Notes under the pieces: generated by a model
Told to the model about the DNA's origin: nothing
Seen by the model: only the letters and a program-made list of their open reading frames with translations
Databases searched by the model: none
Position numbers and translations under genes: made by a program
NCBI RefSeq assembly: GCF_900176005.1
Contig: NZ_LT838272.1
Span: forward strand, 2,871,587 to 2,935,586
Reading direction: 5' to 3'
DNA length: 64,000 nt
Source of the DNA: Thermanaeromonas toyohensis ToBE
GTDB lineage: Bacteria > Bacillota > DSM-521 > Neomoorellales > Neomoorellaceae
Shown here: in pieces, positions 1 to 8,489 of the stretch
How positions within the stretch are numbered: position 1 is the first letter of the stretch
Layout: each line of letters starts with the position of its first letter

Positions 1-951
1 GTAGTCTCCTTCCACCTTTACCCCCGGGTCTACAATGGTGACCACTTTAAATCCCATCTCTTTAAGCTCTTTAATCATTCCCTTGGGATCAGGAAACCTC
101 TCTTGATCAAAAGTAAATACTTTAAAGCTATCCATATAGTGGATGTCAAGGTATATCACATCGCACGGGATGTCTCGCTTTCTAAATTCTCGGGCTACCT
201 CTAAAACTCTTTCTTGGGGATAGTAGCTGTACCGGCTCTGCTGATAGCCTAAAGCCCATAAAGGCGGAAGCTCCATTCTCCCCGTTATTTCAGTGTAGCC
301 TTCCACTACTTCTTTTATGGTGGGACCATAGATCAAAAAGAAGTTTAAAGGCCCTTTTTCCGCCCCGAAAGTCACCATGTCGGGATGGGTCTTGCCCAGG
401 TCAAAAAAGCTCTTAAAAGTATTATCAAAATAGAGGCCATAACTTCCCGTTGGGCTTACTCCTATATAAAAGGGGTAGCTTTGGTACATGAGATCTGCGC
501 CCTCTACATAACTGCGGTAGCAGTCGGCATTCCACATGGTGTATCTTTTACCCCGCTTATCTAGGAACCCAGTTCTCTCGCCTAACCCGTAGAAATGTTC
601 ATCCTCTCGTATACGTAAAGAACAGGACTTTATATTCTCCTCTACCACTAGCTCCTTACCTTCGAGCAGAAAGGGTTCTGCGCTTAAAGTAAAAGAAAAG
701 TTTTCTTTATTTACCTTAAGCTTTACCGTACCAGTAGTTACAGAAAGGCATTCCTCGCCTTCCTTAACTTTTAGAGATACGGGCTTAGGCTTTATCACCA
801 CCGCCTGACTAAAGGATTTTTCCTCGCCCCGGGAAGCATAAATATTGATTATCTTGTCGCTAAAAGCCTCGATCTCTACGTTAAAATTCTCGCCAGCTAA
901 AATTACTCGGCTACCATCTTTTTCCCAGGAATTAACCCCAGTCGCTGTCAT
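1..951 (-). CDS. GH31 alpha-glucosidase-like hydrolase, N-terminal part (cut by window edge)
   Basis: Translating from the ATG at 951 gives 317 codons that stay open to base 1. Glycoside hydrolase family 31 enzymes cleave terminal alpha-glucosidic bonds. The fragment carries the N-terminal beta-sandwich with FYGLGERTG and MWNAD, then the start of the catalytic barrel with PLWALGYQQSRYSYYPQ, DVIYLDIHYMD and VVTIVDPGVK, all typical of GH31. The catalytic Asp residues lie beyond the left edge. No signal peptide is visible, so it probably acts in the cytoplasm on imported oligosaccharides. The start follows GGGGGAG and lies 14 bases after the permease stop, so it is the last visible gene of the alpha-glucoside transporter operon. 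The exact linkage specificity cannot be read. Confidence 0.9.
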   Translation of the reverse strand, partial: MTATGVNSWEKDGSRVILAGENFNVEIEAFSDKIINIYASRGEEKSFSQAVVIKPKPVSLKVKEGEECLSVTTGTVKLKVNKENFSFTLSAEPFLLEGKELVVEENIKSCSLRIREDEHFYGLGERTGFLDKRGKRYTMWNADCYRSYVEGADLMYQSYPFYIGVSPTGSYGLYFDNTFKSFFDLGKTHPDMVTFGAEKGPLNFFLIYGPTIKEVVEGYTEITGRMELPPLWALGYQQSRYSYYPQERVLEVAREFRKRDIPCDVIYLDIHYMDSFKVFTFDQERFPDPKGMIKELKEMGFKVVTIVDPGVKVEGDY

Positions 952-965
952 AAGCTGGTCTCCCC

Positions 966-1799
966 CTATCCCTTAATGGCTCCTGCGGTAAGCCCAGAGA
1001 TAATCCTTTGTTGGAAAACCAATACCATTATAATCAATGGGACAGTGACTATGACGGAAGCCGCCGCCATATCCCCCCAAGGGAGATCAAACTGGCCCGG
1101 GAACATGGCGATGGCTACGGTGACAGTGCGCATGCTCACTTTGCTGTTAAAGACTAAAGCAAATAGAAATTCATTCCAGGCTGCGATAAAGGTGAGGATG
1201 GCAGTAGTAAATACACCTGGGGCGGCCAAGGGGAAAATGATCCGGGCTAGCGTCACTAAAGGTGTAGCTCCATCTACCCTGGCCGACTCTTCTAGTTCTA
1301 AGGGTATGCTCTTAAAGAAGGTGGTCAAGTTCCACAGGGCCAAGGGCAAATTAAAGGCTGTATAGGGGATTATAAGGGCCCAGTAAGTGTTAAGGAGATG
1401 CATCTTCATCATAAAGAGGTAGAGAGGCCCTATCACTGCTATACCAGGGAACATAGAGACGGCCAAAAACAGGGAAAGGATGAGTTTTTTCCCCTTCATC
1501 TTTAGCCTACTTAAGGCATAAGCCGCAAAGGAAGAAAGTAGGATACATAATATGGTAGCACTTCCAGCCACAATAAAGCTATTCTTTACAGGAACTAAAA
1601 AAGAGCGCTTGACCAGTACGGAATAATAGTACTCCATATATAGGTGGCTGGGAATCCACTTAGGCGGTATGCTCCATAATTCAGCTGGCGACTTAAAAGA
1701 GGTCAATACCTGCCATATGAAGGGGAACAAGATGACTGTGACTGCTGCTATCACTCCTAAATAAAACAGGCCGTTATATACTCTCTTCTTAAACCCCAA
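966..1799 (-). CDS. CUT1 sugar ABC transporter permease (MalG/AraQ type)
   Basis: Inner-membrane permease of 277 residues, one half of the channel of a carbohydrate ABC importer. It has about six membrane segments (first at roughly 12-32) and the cytoplasmic EAA loop at about 170-190 (EESARVDGA followed by FPLAAP), which docks the ATPase. WNEF near 208-211 is typical of MalG-type subunits. The start is a TTG behind GAGG. It follows the MalF-type gene by 17 bases and precedes the GH31 gene. No ATP-binding gene is present in this operon, so the importer probably uses a shared MsmK/MalK-type ATPase encoded elsewhere. Substrate is probably an alpha-glucoside, judged only from neighbouring enzymes. 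Confidence 0.93.
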   Translation of the reverse strand: MGFKKRVYNGLFYLGVIAAVTVILFPFIWQVLTSFKSPAELWSIPPKWIPSHLYMEYYYSVLVKRSFLVPVKNSFIVAGSATILCILLSSFAAYALSRLKMKGKKLILSLFLAVSMFPGIAVIGPLYLFMMKMHLLNTYWALIIPYTAFNLPLALWNLTTFFKSIPLELEESARVDGATPLVTLARIIFPLAAPGVFTTAILTFIAAWNEFLFALVFNSKVSMRTVTVAIAMFPGQFDLPWGDMAAASVIVTVPLIIMVLVFQQRIISGLTAGAIKG

Positions 1800-1816
1800 T
1801 TTGCCTTCCTCTCTCC

Positions 1817-2689
1817 CTACTTTTCATCGGTACTTAAGAGCCGGATATAAATAAGGCTTATCCCGAATACCATAAAGAAGATCACTACCGAAAGGGCAGA
1901 GCCCAGGCCGAAATCCAGATTTCTAAACAAAGTCTTGTAAGCATAGATGGTCAAGGTCTCCGTCGAATTGCCGGGCCCTCCCCCAGTTAGAACATAGATA
2001 AGATCAAATACCCGGAAGGCGTCCAAGGTCCGGAAGATCAGGGCCACCAGGATAGCAGGCTTGAGCAAGGGTAAGGTGATGCGGGTAAACTGCTTAAGCC
2101 GCGAAGCTCCATCTACCGTAGCCGCTTCATACAGCTCCTCCGGAATAACCTGCAAGCCCGCCAGCAGCAGCAAGGCCATGAAGGGGGTAGTCTTCCACAC
2201 ATCAGCTATTATGGCTGCTGCCAGGGCCGTCTTTTCGCTGCCTAGCCAGGCCTGGTAAGCAGGAATTATTTTTAGCCTCAATAGAATATCGTTTATAGCC
2301 CCTAACTGATCGTTGTAGAGGAACTTCCACATCATGGCCGAAATGACAGTGGGTATAGCCCAGGGCACCAGGGCAGCAGCCCTCACTAGCCCCCTTCCCC
2401 GGTAACTCTTGTGCATAAGCAAAGCCAAACTTAAGCCCAAAATAAGTTCCAGGGCCACAGAAACCAAGGTAAAGGTAAAAGTATTTGTAGTGGCACTTAA
2501 AAAGCGGCTATCCCTTAGCAAGCTCAAGTAATTTTCTAATCCTACCCACTTACTCAGGTGAGGAAATTGGAGTTGAAGCCTGAAAAAACTCATCCAGAGT
2601 GTTTGAAGTACAGGGTATAAGGCTATAAGAACTATACAGGTTAGCGCAGGTAAAACTAGGAAAAAGCCTAAGCGCGTTTCACTTCTCAT
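1817..2689 (-). CDS. CUT1 sugar ABC transporter permease (MalF/UgpA type)
   Basis: Permease of 290 residues that pairs with the MalG-type protein encoded just downstream. It shows an N-terminal membrane segment (about 8-30), the periplasmic loop with ENYLSLL, the EAA motif at about 185-200 (EELYEAATVDGA) and TGGGPGNSTETL near 235-246, all standard for CUT1 MalF-type subunits. It starts at an ATG behind AGAGGT. It is separated from the upstream binding-protein gene by 81 bases that contain a strong hairpin, which suggests lower expression than the binding protein. Confidence 0.93.
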   Translation of the reverse strand: MRSETRLGFFLVLPALTCIVLIALYPVLQTLWMSFFRLQLQFPHLSKWVGLENYLSLLRDSRFLSATTNTFTFTLVSVALELILGLSLALLMHKSYRGRGLVRAAALVPWAIPTVISAMMWKFLYNDQLGAINDILLRLKIIPAYQAWLGSEKTALAAAIIADVWKTTPFMALLLLAGLQVIPEELYEAATVDGASRLKQFTRITLPLLKPAILVALIFRTLDAFRVFDLIYVLTGGGPGNSTETLTIYAYKTLFRNLDFGLGSALSVVIFFMVFGISLIYIRLLSTDEK

Positions 2690-2724
2690 GCAGAGCCTAC
2701 CTCTTTAAGATGCCTTATTTTTAG

Positions 2725-2754
2725 AGGGCAAGGCACAACTTGGCGCCTTGCCCT
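2725..2754 (-). other. 10-bp hairpin between binding-protein and permease genes
   Basis: AGGGCAAGGC at 2725-2734 is perfectly complementary to GCCTTGCCCT at 2745-2754, with a 10-base loop. On the minus-strand transcript it follows the binding-protein stop codon and is not followed by a U-tract. It therefore looks more like a 3'-end protecting or partial-termination element than a full terminator. Confidence 0.7.
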
Positions 2755-2770
2755 TTACTTAAGCTTTAAG

Positions 2771-4054
2771 CTATTTTTTCTTCATTATCTCCGTGATAGC
2801 TTTCTCCACATTCTTTACAGCTTCTTCGGCCGAGATTTGACCAGTCAGCGCCTTGTGGAAGTTAATCTGCATGGCATCAGAAATTTGTGGGTAGTAGGGC
2901 GATACCGGCCGCGGCTTGGCAGTTAAGAAAGCTTCTAGCAAGGTTTTAAAGTGGGGATTTTTGCTTAGCACTTCCGTGTCGCTGTAAACTGCTTTTCTGG
3001 TAGGAAGCCATCCAGCCATCAAGGCGCTGGTCTTTTGCGCTTCATCGCTAGTCATAAATTCTATAAATTTCCAGGCCTCATCCGGATGTTGGGAAAATTT
3101 GCTTATAGCCAGGTTCCAACCGCCTAACGTAGGGGCGCCCGCCTTACCTTGAGGACCATGGGGCAGGGGCGCTATCCCTACTTTACCCTTAACCGGGGAA
3201 CCATCCTCGTTTACCTTTCCCCAGGCATAAGGCCAGTTGCGCATGAAGAGGGCCTCTCCTTGCTGGAATACGTTCCTGGCATCCTCTTCCATGTAGGTGG
3301 TCACGCCCTCAGGGGCTATTTTTTCTTTTACCATGCTGACCATTTCCTTAAGCCCCTCAATAGCTTGGGGCGAGTTTATAACCACCTTATCTCCTTCTAA
3401 TACTTCCCCACCATTGCCGTGAATAAACTCTAGGGCGTCGCAAACTAAACCTTCATACTGGTTACCTCGAAAAACAAAGCCATATTTTATACCATTCTTA
3501 CCCATTTGTTCTTTGGCAATCTTCTTAAGCTCTTCCCACGTCTTAGGAGGCTCCTTCACCAGATCCTTACGGTAGTAAAGCAATCCAGCATCCGTATACC
3601 ACGGAACAGCATAAATCTCGCCCTTATAAGTTACAGCTTGCATAGGGCCTTCCAAGAATTTGGCCCGCTCGCTTTCCGGTAAATATTTAGATAAGGGCAA
3701 TACCCATCCCGCGCTAGCAAACTCTGCTGGCCAGATCACATCTAAAGAAAGCACATCTATGCTAGAATCCTGAGCAGAAAGGGCAGTCACATAAGCATTG
3801 TGTTGATCATCGGTTGACCAGGGCATTTCCTGAAAATTAACTTTAATGTTGGGGTACTTCTCTTCAAACTTTTTAATCAAGGCCTTGATCTGCCCTGAAG
3901 TATCTTTGCCTGTCCGGAAATTGAGGGTGACTACTTTATTTTCTGAGCTCTCTTTCGCGCTCTCCTGGGTTTTCCCCTTACCGCCGCACCCTCCCAAAAA
4001 GGCTAAAGCCAGGATAACGGCCGCAAGAACCGCCAGAGCTTTAAAACCTTTCAC
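2771..4054 (-). CDS. Extracellular sugar-binding lipoprotein of CUT1 ABC transporter
   Basis: Solute-binding protein (SBP family 1) of 427 residues that captures sugar outside the cell for the MalF/MalG-type permeases downstream. The N-terminus is a lipoprotein signal ending in the lipobox LGGC (Cys23 in this numbering). The mature part has typical family features such as EMPWSTDDQ, DVIWPAEFASAGW, WYTDAGLLYYRKDL and a C-terminal WKFIEFMTS. The GTG start at 4054 is chosen because GGAGG lies six bases upstream. A longer frame to 4090 would run over that ribosome site. It lies directly downstream of the YesN-type regulator, which likely controls it. Confidence 0.93.
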   Translation of the reverse strand: MKGFKALAVLAAVILALAFLGGCGGKGKTQESAKESSENKVVTLNFRTGKDTSGQIKALIKKFEEKYPNIKVNFQEMPWSTDDQHNAYVTALSAQDSSIDVLSLDVIWPAEFASAGWVLPLSKYLPESERAKFLEGPMQAVTYKGEIYAVPWYTDAGLLYYRKDLVKEPPKTWEELKKIAKEQMGKNGIKYGFVFRGNQYEGLVCDALEFIHGNGGEVLEGDKVVINSPQAIEGLKEMVSMVKEKIAPEGVTTYMEEDARNVFQQGEALFMRNWPYAWGKVNEDGSPVKGKVGIAPLPHGPQGKAGAPTLGGWNLAISKFSQHPDEAWKFIEFMTSDEAQKTSALMAGWLPTRKAVYSDTEVLSKNPHFKTLLEAFLTAKPRPVSPYYPQISDAMQINFHKALTGQISAEEAVKNVEKAITEIMKKK

Positions 4055-4240
4055 AATGCTCCTCCTTCCTAAGAGATTCCCTCTCCCCAAGGAAAATCAA
4101 GAAAAATATCGATAATTGTCGGATGCGTCCTCGCTCTCCAACCTCCCCTATCTTAAATTTCTTGCTTTCTAATTTAGAGGGTAGCGAAAGGAGGGTTCCT
4201 TGAAAATGGGACATATCTACGAAAAGGTGTAATATTTTAA

Positions 4241-4273
4241 GGCTTTTTTAAGGGTTTTTTAAGGGTTTTTTAA
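4241..4273. repeat. Three tandem 11-bp T-tract repeats
   Basis: The unit GGNTTTTTTAA occurs three times without gaps (4241, 4252, 4263). The T6 tracts are spaced by one helical turn, as in intrinsically bent DNA. The repeat covers the regulator stop codon and lies upstream of the sugar-binding-protein gene, where it could assist promoter function. The function is inferred. Confidence 0.5.
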
Positions 4274-5871
4274 GCTATGTCCCGGTACTCAGCGGGGGTC
4301 AAGCCGGTAACCTTTTTAAATATCTTGCTAAAATATTTGGCATCCGTATATCCCACTTTGGAAGCTACATCGTATATTTTAAGCCGTGGGTCTTTAAGCA
4401 GTAACTTAGCCTTCTCTATACGGAAGCGAGTAAGATAATCGGTGAAATTTTCGCCCGTAAGGTGTTTAAAAAGAAAGCTTAAATAATTAGGAGTAAAATA
4501 TAATTCCCGGGCTAAGCTTTGCAGGTTAAAATCCGCCTCACCATATCTCTTTTCTACCGCCTCGTAAATTTTCCCCAGAATCCATTTGTTTTTGTTTCCC
4601 TTCTTCCACTCCAGGTAATCTAAGAACAGGCTTAAAAGCTCTTTTACCCATTCTTCCACCTCTTCTAAGGCGCGCTTGCTCTCCAGCTCCTGCCATATAT
4701 CCCTTTGCCCCCAAAGCGTATCCGGTGGCTCGCCCAGTTCATAGAGGGCCCGGGCCAACAGGGAAATTATGTGAAACACCCACCACTTAACAGCCGGTAT
4801 AGCAACTTTCGCTCTTTTAATCTCAGCAAATATCTCTTGCAAAAGCTTTAAGGCCCTCTCCCTTTCCCCCCGCTTTATCAAGGGCAAAAGCTCCTCTTCC
4901 CGCTCGTAGACATCCGGGTAAAAGTCTTCCTGAGGAGGCTCTACGTCTTTAATAAATATGATAGAATTCCTCCCTAAATAAAAGCGGTAGCCCAGGGCTT
5001 CCTCAGCCTGCTTTCTCGAGCGGTAAAGCTTGTTTAACCGTACCAGGCTCCCCACCCCGGCGCTCACCTCATGGCCAGCGGATAAAAGAAATTCATGTAA
5101 GTTAAAAGCCACCTCTTCCCACTCTCTTTCCTCGCCTTCCGCCACCTTCACCAGGACCGCTGCGCGGTAATTAGGCTGAGTTAAAATATATGCCCTGATA
5201 CCCCTAGCCTTAAAAAATTCCCCCAGGGCCTGCGTAAGTTTTAAAAGGGACAGCTGCTTTTCTTCTTCCCCGGCTTCTGGCCTTAAATTTTCGAGCTCCA
5301 CTAGGAGGCATCCCCAGTACCCTGTGGACGTATCCAGTTCCAAGCCTAAAAAGACCGCCTTCTCCTTAATAGCCTCCTCGCTCAAGCTATTCTCCCTTAG
5401 AAGCTCTTCCCAAAACTTTTCCCTCAAAACAGGAAGGGATTGGCTAAGGAGGGCCTTAAGCCTTTCCTCTTCTTTTAATTTTTCCCTTTCCTCTCGGCGC
5501 ACACCTTTGGCCTTTAAGACCGCTTCTATAAGCTCTTCCCTTTCCACCGGCTTTAAAAGATAATCAAAAGCCCCTAGCTTTACTGCCGCTTGAGCATAAG
5601 TAAAATCGTCATAGGCCGAGAGGATGAGGACTTTGATACCCGAATCTAACTCCTTAATTCTTTTAAGCAGCTCAAGCCCGTCCATCCCTGGCATCCTGAT
5701 ATCTACCAGAGCTATATCGGGCTTCTCTTGTCTAATAATTTCCAGGGCCTCCAAGCCATCGGCTGCTGGCCCTACCACCTTAAGCCCGTACTCCGGCCAG
5801 TTAATGCCCTGGCAGATGCCCTGGCGCACCAGGGCCTCATCGTCCACCACCAGCAATTTCATGAACTCCAT
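4270..5871 (-). CDS. AraC-type response regulator (YesN-like)
   Basis: Cytoplasmic DNA-binding response regulator of 533 residues. The receiver domain (about 4-120) has the acidic pair in VVDDE, phospho-acceptor Asp57 in VDIRMPGMDG and Lys107 in LLKPVE. A long linker follows, then a C-terminal AraC/XylS double helix-turn-helix (about 430-533) with ELYFTPNYLSFLFKHLTG and VGYTDAKYFSKIFKK. It overlaps the sensor kinase gene by 35 bases, so the pair is translationally coupled. An in-frame ATG three codons later is an alternative start. It likely activates the adjacent alpha-glucoside transporter genes. Confidence 0.93.
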   Translation of the reverse strand: MEFMKLLVVDDEALVRQGICQGINWPEYGLKVVGPAADGLEALEIIRQEKPDIALVDIRMPGMDGLELLKRIKELDSGIKVLILSAYDDFTYAQAAVKLGAFDYLLKPVEREELIEAVLKAKGVRREEREKLKEEERLKALLSQSLPVLREKFWEELLRENSLSEEAIKEKAVFLGLELDTSTGYWGCLLVELENLRPEAGEEEKQLSLLKLTQALGEFFKARGIRAYILTQPNYRAAVLVKVAEGEEREWEEVAFNLHEFLLSAGHEVSAGVGSLVRLNKLYRSRKQAEEALGYRFYLGRNSIIFIKDVEPPQEDFYPDVYEREEELLPLIKRGERERALKLLQEIFAEIKRAKVAIPAVKWWVFHIISLLARALYELGEPPDTLWGQRDIWQELESKRALEEVEEWVKELLSLFLDYLEWKKGNKNKWILGKIYEAVEKRYGEADFNLQSLARELYFTPNYLSFLFKHLTGENFTDYLTRFRIEKAKLLLKDPRLKIYDVASKVGYTDAKYFSKIFKKVTGLTPAEYRDIA

Positions 5872-7642
5872 CTTCCTCCGCCTCCCTCCGGGGAAGTCTT
5901 AGGCTAACCAGGGTGCCTTGTCCAGGCTGGCTGTGAAAGGATAACCCATAGGAGGGGCCAAACTTTATCTTTATCCTTTCCTCTACCAGCTTTAATCCCA
6001 GGTGACCGCCTGTTTTGCCTGCCAGCATCTCTTGGATAATGCCTTCTTCACAACCTACCCCGTTATCCTCTACCATAAGGAAAATATCCTCCCCTTTAAG
6101 ATACCCCGATATTTTAATTTCTCCTTTGCCCGTCTTGGGCTCCAAGCCATGGACCAGAGCATTTTCTACCAAAGGCTGTAGAGTAAATTTGGGGATAAGG
6201 ATATTCTCAATCCCCGGCGCTATATCTAGCACATAATCTATTTTCTCGCCATATCGCATCTTCTGGATGGCCAGGTATCGCTTTATATTCTCTATCTCCT
6301 CCTTAAGGGTCACCTCTTCCCGGGGGCTCAAAGAGTACCGCATAATGCCGGCCAGGGAAGTAACCATCTTGCTAATATCCATAGCCCCGCGGCTTATAGC
6401 CATCCAATTTATGGATTCTAAGACGTTATACAAGAAATGGGGGTTGACCTGGGCTTGCAGGGTTTTAAGCTCAGCCTCCTTCTGCTTGGCTGTAGCCTCT
6501 ACCACTTGCCCTATCAAGCCTTCGATTCGATGAAGCATCCGGTTAAAGCCGGAAGCTAGTACACTTATCTCATCAGAAGTGGCCGCTTCAGCCCTGACGC
6601 TAAGATCCCCCTTTTCCACTTCTCGCATTACCTGTAAGAGCTTACCTAAGGGCTGGGTTATACCAGAGGCTATCCGGTAAGCCCACAGCGCTGCCGCCAG
6701 GGCGCTTAAGATTATGGCCAGTAAGGTATAATTTTGGATAACCCTGGCCGTACCACCCGCTTCTTTATAGGGCACCACTCCCACTAGTTTCCATCCTGTA
6801 GCTTCTACCGTGGTATAGAAAATCAAAGTCTTTCGATCCCCCAGCGTGGTTAAAAAGTTTCCCGCACCAGCAGAACCTAATACCCGGCTTATATAATCTT
6901 CCTGGATAACAGTTCCCAGTTTTTGGGGGTCCCGGTGGTATAATACCCGTCCTTCTTTATCCACTAAAAGGACATAGCCTGTCCGGCCTAAAGTTATACC
7001 GCCCAGTATATCGGCCAGGGTAGAAATATTCACCTCCACCGAAGCCACGGCTAAGGTTACCTGGTAGTTTTTTACCGATTTAATAGCCCTCAAGCCGGAT
7101 ATAAAGGTGCCAGCTTTAAAAAGTTCTGCGTGAGGGCCCCGCCAGAAAGTCTTGCCCTGAAGTTCCAATGTCTTCTTAAACCACTCCTCCTCTTTTACCA
7201 TGCTATCATTAAAGACGTAGCCCCCAGCCCACAAAGGAGGGTAAAGGGGGCGCGAAAGGGCATATACCTTGAAACTTTCATACCGCCGATTTAACCCCCC
7301 CGGGAAGGTAAGGGATCTGTTTATCCTGGATACTTCCTGGGAGGCGCTAAACTCGTCCTGAGGTGCGGGAGAGTTTAAAGTTTCTTGCAATTCCCTGTCC
7401 ATAGAGATGATAAATAAAGTGTTGTTGACTTCGTCGACTACAGAAACCAAATTTTTCTTGGCCTGCTCCAGGGTCTGGGAGATGGTATTAAGGGCTTGCT
7501 CATTGATAGCCCTGGCGGCCAAAAAACTGGATATGAACCCCACAGCGCTTAGCCAGGGGACCAAAAGAAGCATAAAAGCCACAAAAATTTTGCTACTCAA
7601 ATTCATTTTCCTAAAAAACCTTAACTTACCAGAAGATTGCAC
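5837..7642 (-). CDS. Sensor histidine kinase (YesM-like)
   Basis: Membrane sensor kinase of 601 residues, partner of the overlapping AraC-type regulator. The order is: membrane segment (about 19-41), extracellular Cache-like sensor (about 50-295), second membrane segment (about 304-325), HAMP linker (about 326-378), His_kinase domain with the phosphorylated His402 in QVNPHFLYN, then an ATPase domain with LVENALVHGL and VEDNGVGCEEG. The GTG start has GAGGT eight bases upstream. A terminator from the upstream gene lies between it and pgmB, so it needs its own promoter; TATAAT at 7701-7706 on the minus strand could be its -10. The ligand, probably a sugar, is unknown. Confidence 0.93.
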   Translation of the reverse strand: MQSSGKLRFFRKMNLSSKIFVAFMLLLVPWLSAVGFISSFLAARAINEQALNTISQTLEQAKKNLVSVVDEVNNTLFIISMDRELQETLNSPAPQDEFSASQEVSRINRSLTFPGGLNRRYESFKVYALSRPLYPPLWAGGYVFNDSMVKEEEWFKKTLELQGKTFWRGPHAELFKAGTFISGLRAIKSVKNYQVTLAVASVEVNISTLADILGGITLGRTGYVLLVDKEGRVLYHRDPQKLGTVIQEDYISRVLGSAGAGNFLTTLGDRKTLIFYTTVEATGWKLVGVVPYKEAGGTARVIQNYTLLAIILSALAAALWAYRIASGITQPLGKLLQVMREVEKGDLSVRAEAATSDEISVLASGFNRMLHRIEGLIGQVVEATAKQKEAELKTLQAQVNPHFLYNVLESINWMAISRGAMDISKMVTSLAGIMRYSLSPREEVTLKEEIENIKRYLAIQKMRYGEKIDYVLDIAPGIENILIPKFTLQPLVENALVHGLEPKTGKGEIKISGYLKGEDIFLMVEDNGVGCEEGIIQEMLAGKTGGHLGLKLVEERIKIKFGPSYGLSFHSQPGQGTLVSLRLPRREAEEDGVHEIAGGGR

Positions 7643-7755
7643 TACTTAAAACCTCGCTTGCTCTAAAGCCCTAAAGTTAAACAATAGGCATCCAAGCAAT
7701 ATTATATCTCATGTCGCCCCGCCGGGCACTTAAAGCATGCTGAAGGCCTCAAAAT

Positions 7756-7794
7756 AGAAAAAGCCTTGCCCCTAAATTTATAAGGGGCAGGGCC
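7756..7794 (-). terminator. Intrinsic terminator after pgmB
   Basis: On the minus strand, GCCCTGCCCCT pairs with AGGGGCAAGGC around a short AT-rich loop and is followed at once by TTTTT. It ends the GH65-pgmB transcript before the kinase gene. Confidence 0.85.
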
Positions 7795-7825
7795 AACACG
7801 AATTCATGGGATGGAACCTCAGACC

Positions 7826-8476
7826 TTAAAAAAATAACTCTAGGATAGGGGTTATAAAGGTTAGATCCTTTACAACAAGGTCAGCATCTTTTAGCGCCTC
7901 TTTATCGCCAATGCCAACGGCCAACATACCCGCCCTCTTTAAGGCTTCAATGCCTGCCGCTGAATCTTCAAAGCCTACACACTCCCAAGGCTTAACGCCA
8001 ATATTCTGGGCCGCCACCAAGAATATCTCAGGGTCAGGTTTTCCCTTCTTAATCCGCCCGGCGTCCACTACATGATCGAACCACTCTATTATCCTCAAGT
8101 TTTTTAAAACGGTGGGAGCATTTTTGCTGGCCGAGGCCACCGCCAGCTTAACACCCCAGGCTTTGAGGGTCGCTATCAAATTAGTTACGCCGGGCAATAT
8201 ATCTTTAGGAGTTATATTCTTTATCATCTCCACGTAATACTGATTCTTTCTGTTGGCGTAATATTCCTTTTCCTGGTGGCTAAAATTTTGGCCATTCTCT
8301 TCCAAAATAATCTCTAAGGATTCTAGCCTTCCGATCCCCTTTAACCTTTCATTTATTTTTTCGTCAAAATAAAGCCCTAACTCACTGGCTAGCCTTTTCC
8401 AGGCCAGGTAATGATATTTAGCTGTATCAGTTATAACCCCATCCAGATCAAATATGGCCCCTTTGCGACGTAGCAT
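7826..8476 (-). CDS. pgmB: Beta-phosphoglucomutase
   Basis: HAD-superfamily enzyme of 216 residues that converts beta-glucose 1-phosphate to glucose 6-phosphate. The nucleophile Asp10 and acid/base Asp12 lie in FDLDGVITDTA, followed by the cap-domain segment YHYLAWKRLA typical of beta-PGM. Later motifs are ASASKNAP, KGKPDPEIFL and GFEDSAAGIEA. It starts at an ATG behind AAGGAAAGGTG, 13 bases after the GH65 phosphorylase gene. The pairing is functional: inverting GH65 phosphorylases release beta-glucose 1-phosphate, which this enzyme brings into glycolysis. Confidence 0.95.
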   Translation of the reverse strand: MLRRKGAIFDLDGVITDTAKYHYLAWKRLASELGLYFDEKINERLKGIGRLESLEIILEENGQNFSHQEKEYYANRKNQYYVEMIKNITPKDILPGVTNLIATLKAWGVKLAVASASKNAPTVLKNLRIIEWFDHVVDAGRIKKGKPDPEIFLVAAQNIGVKPWECVGFEDSAAGIEALKRAGMLAVGIGDKEALKDADLVVKDLTFITPILELFF

Positions 8477-8489
8477 ACTACACCTTTCC

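Noticed and set aside
976-1365. Open frames on the strand opposite to clear genes (for example 976-1365, 33898-34674, 37286-37894, 56228-56905)
   Set aside because: They are Ser/Ala/Arg-rich mirror translations of well-recognised genes, with no own ribosome sites or family motifs.
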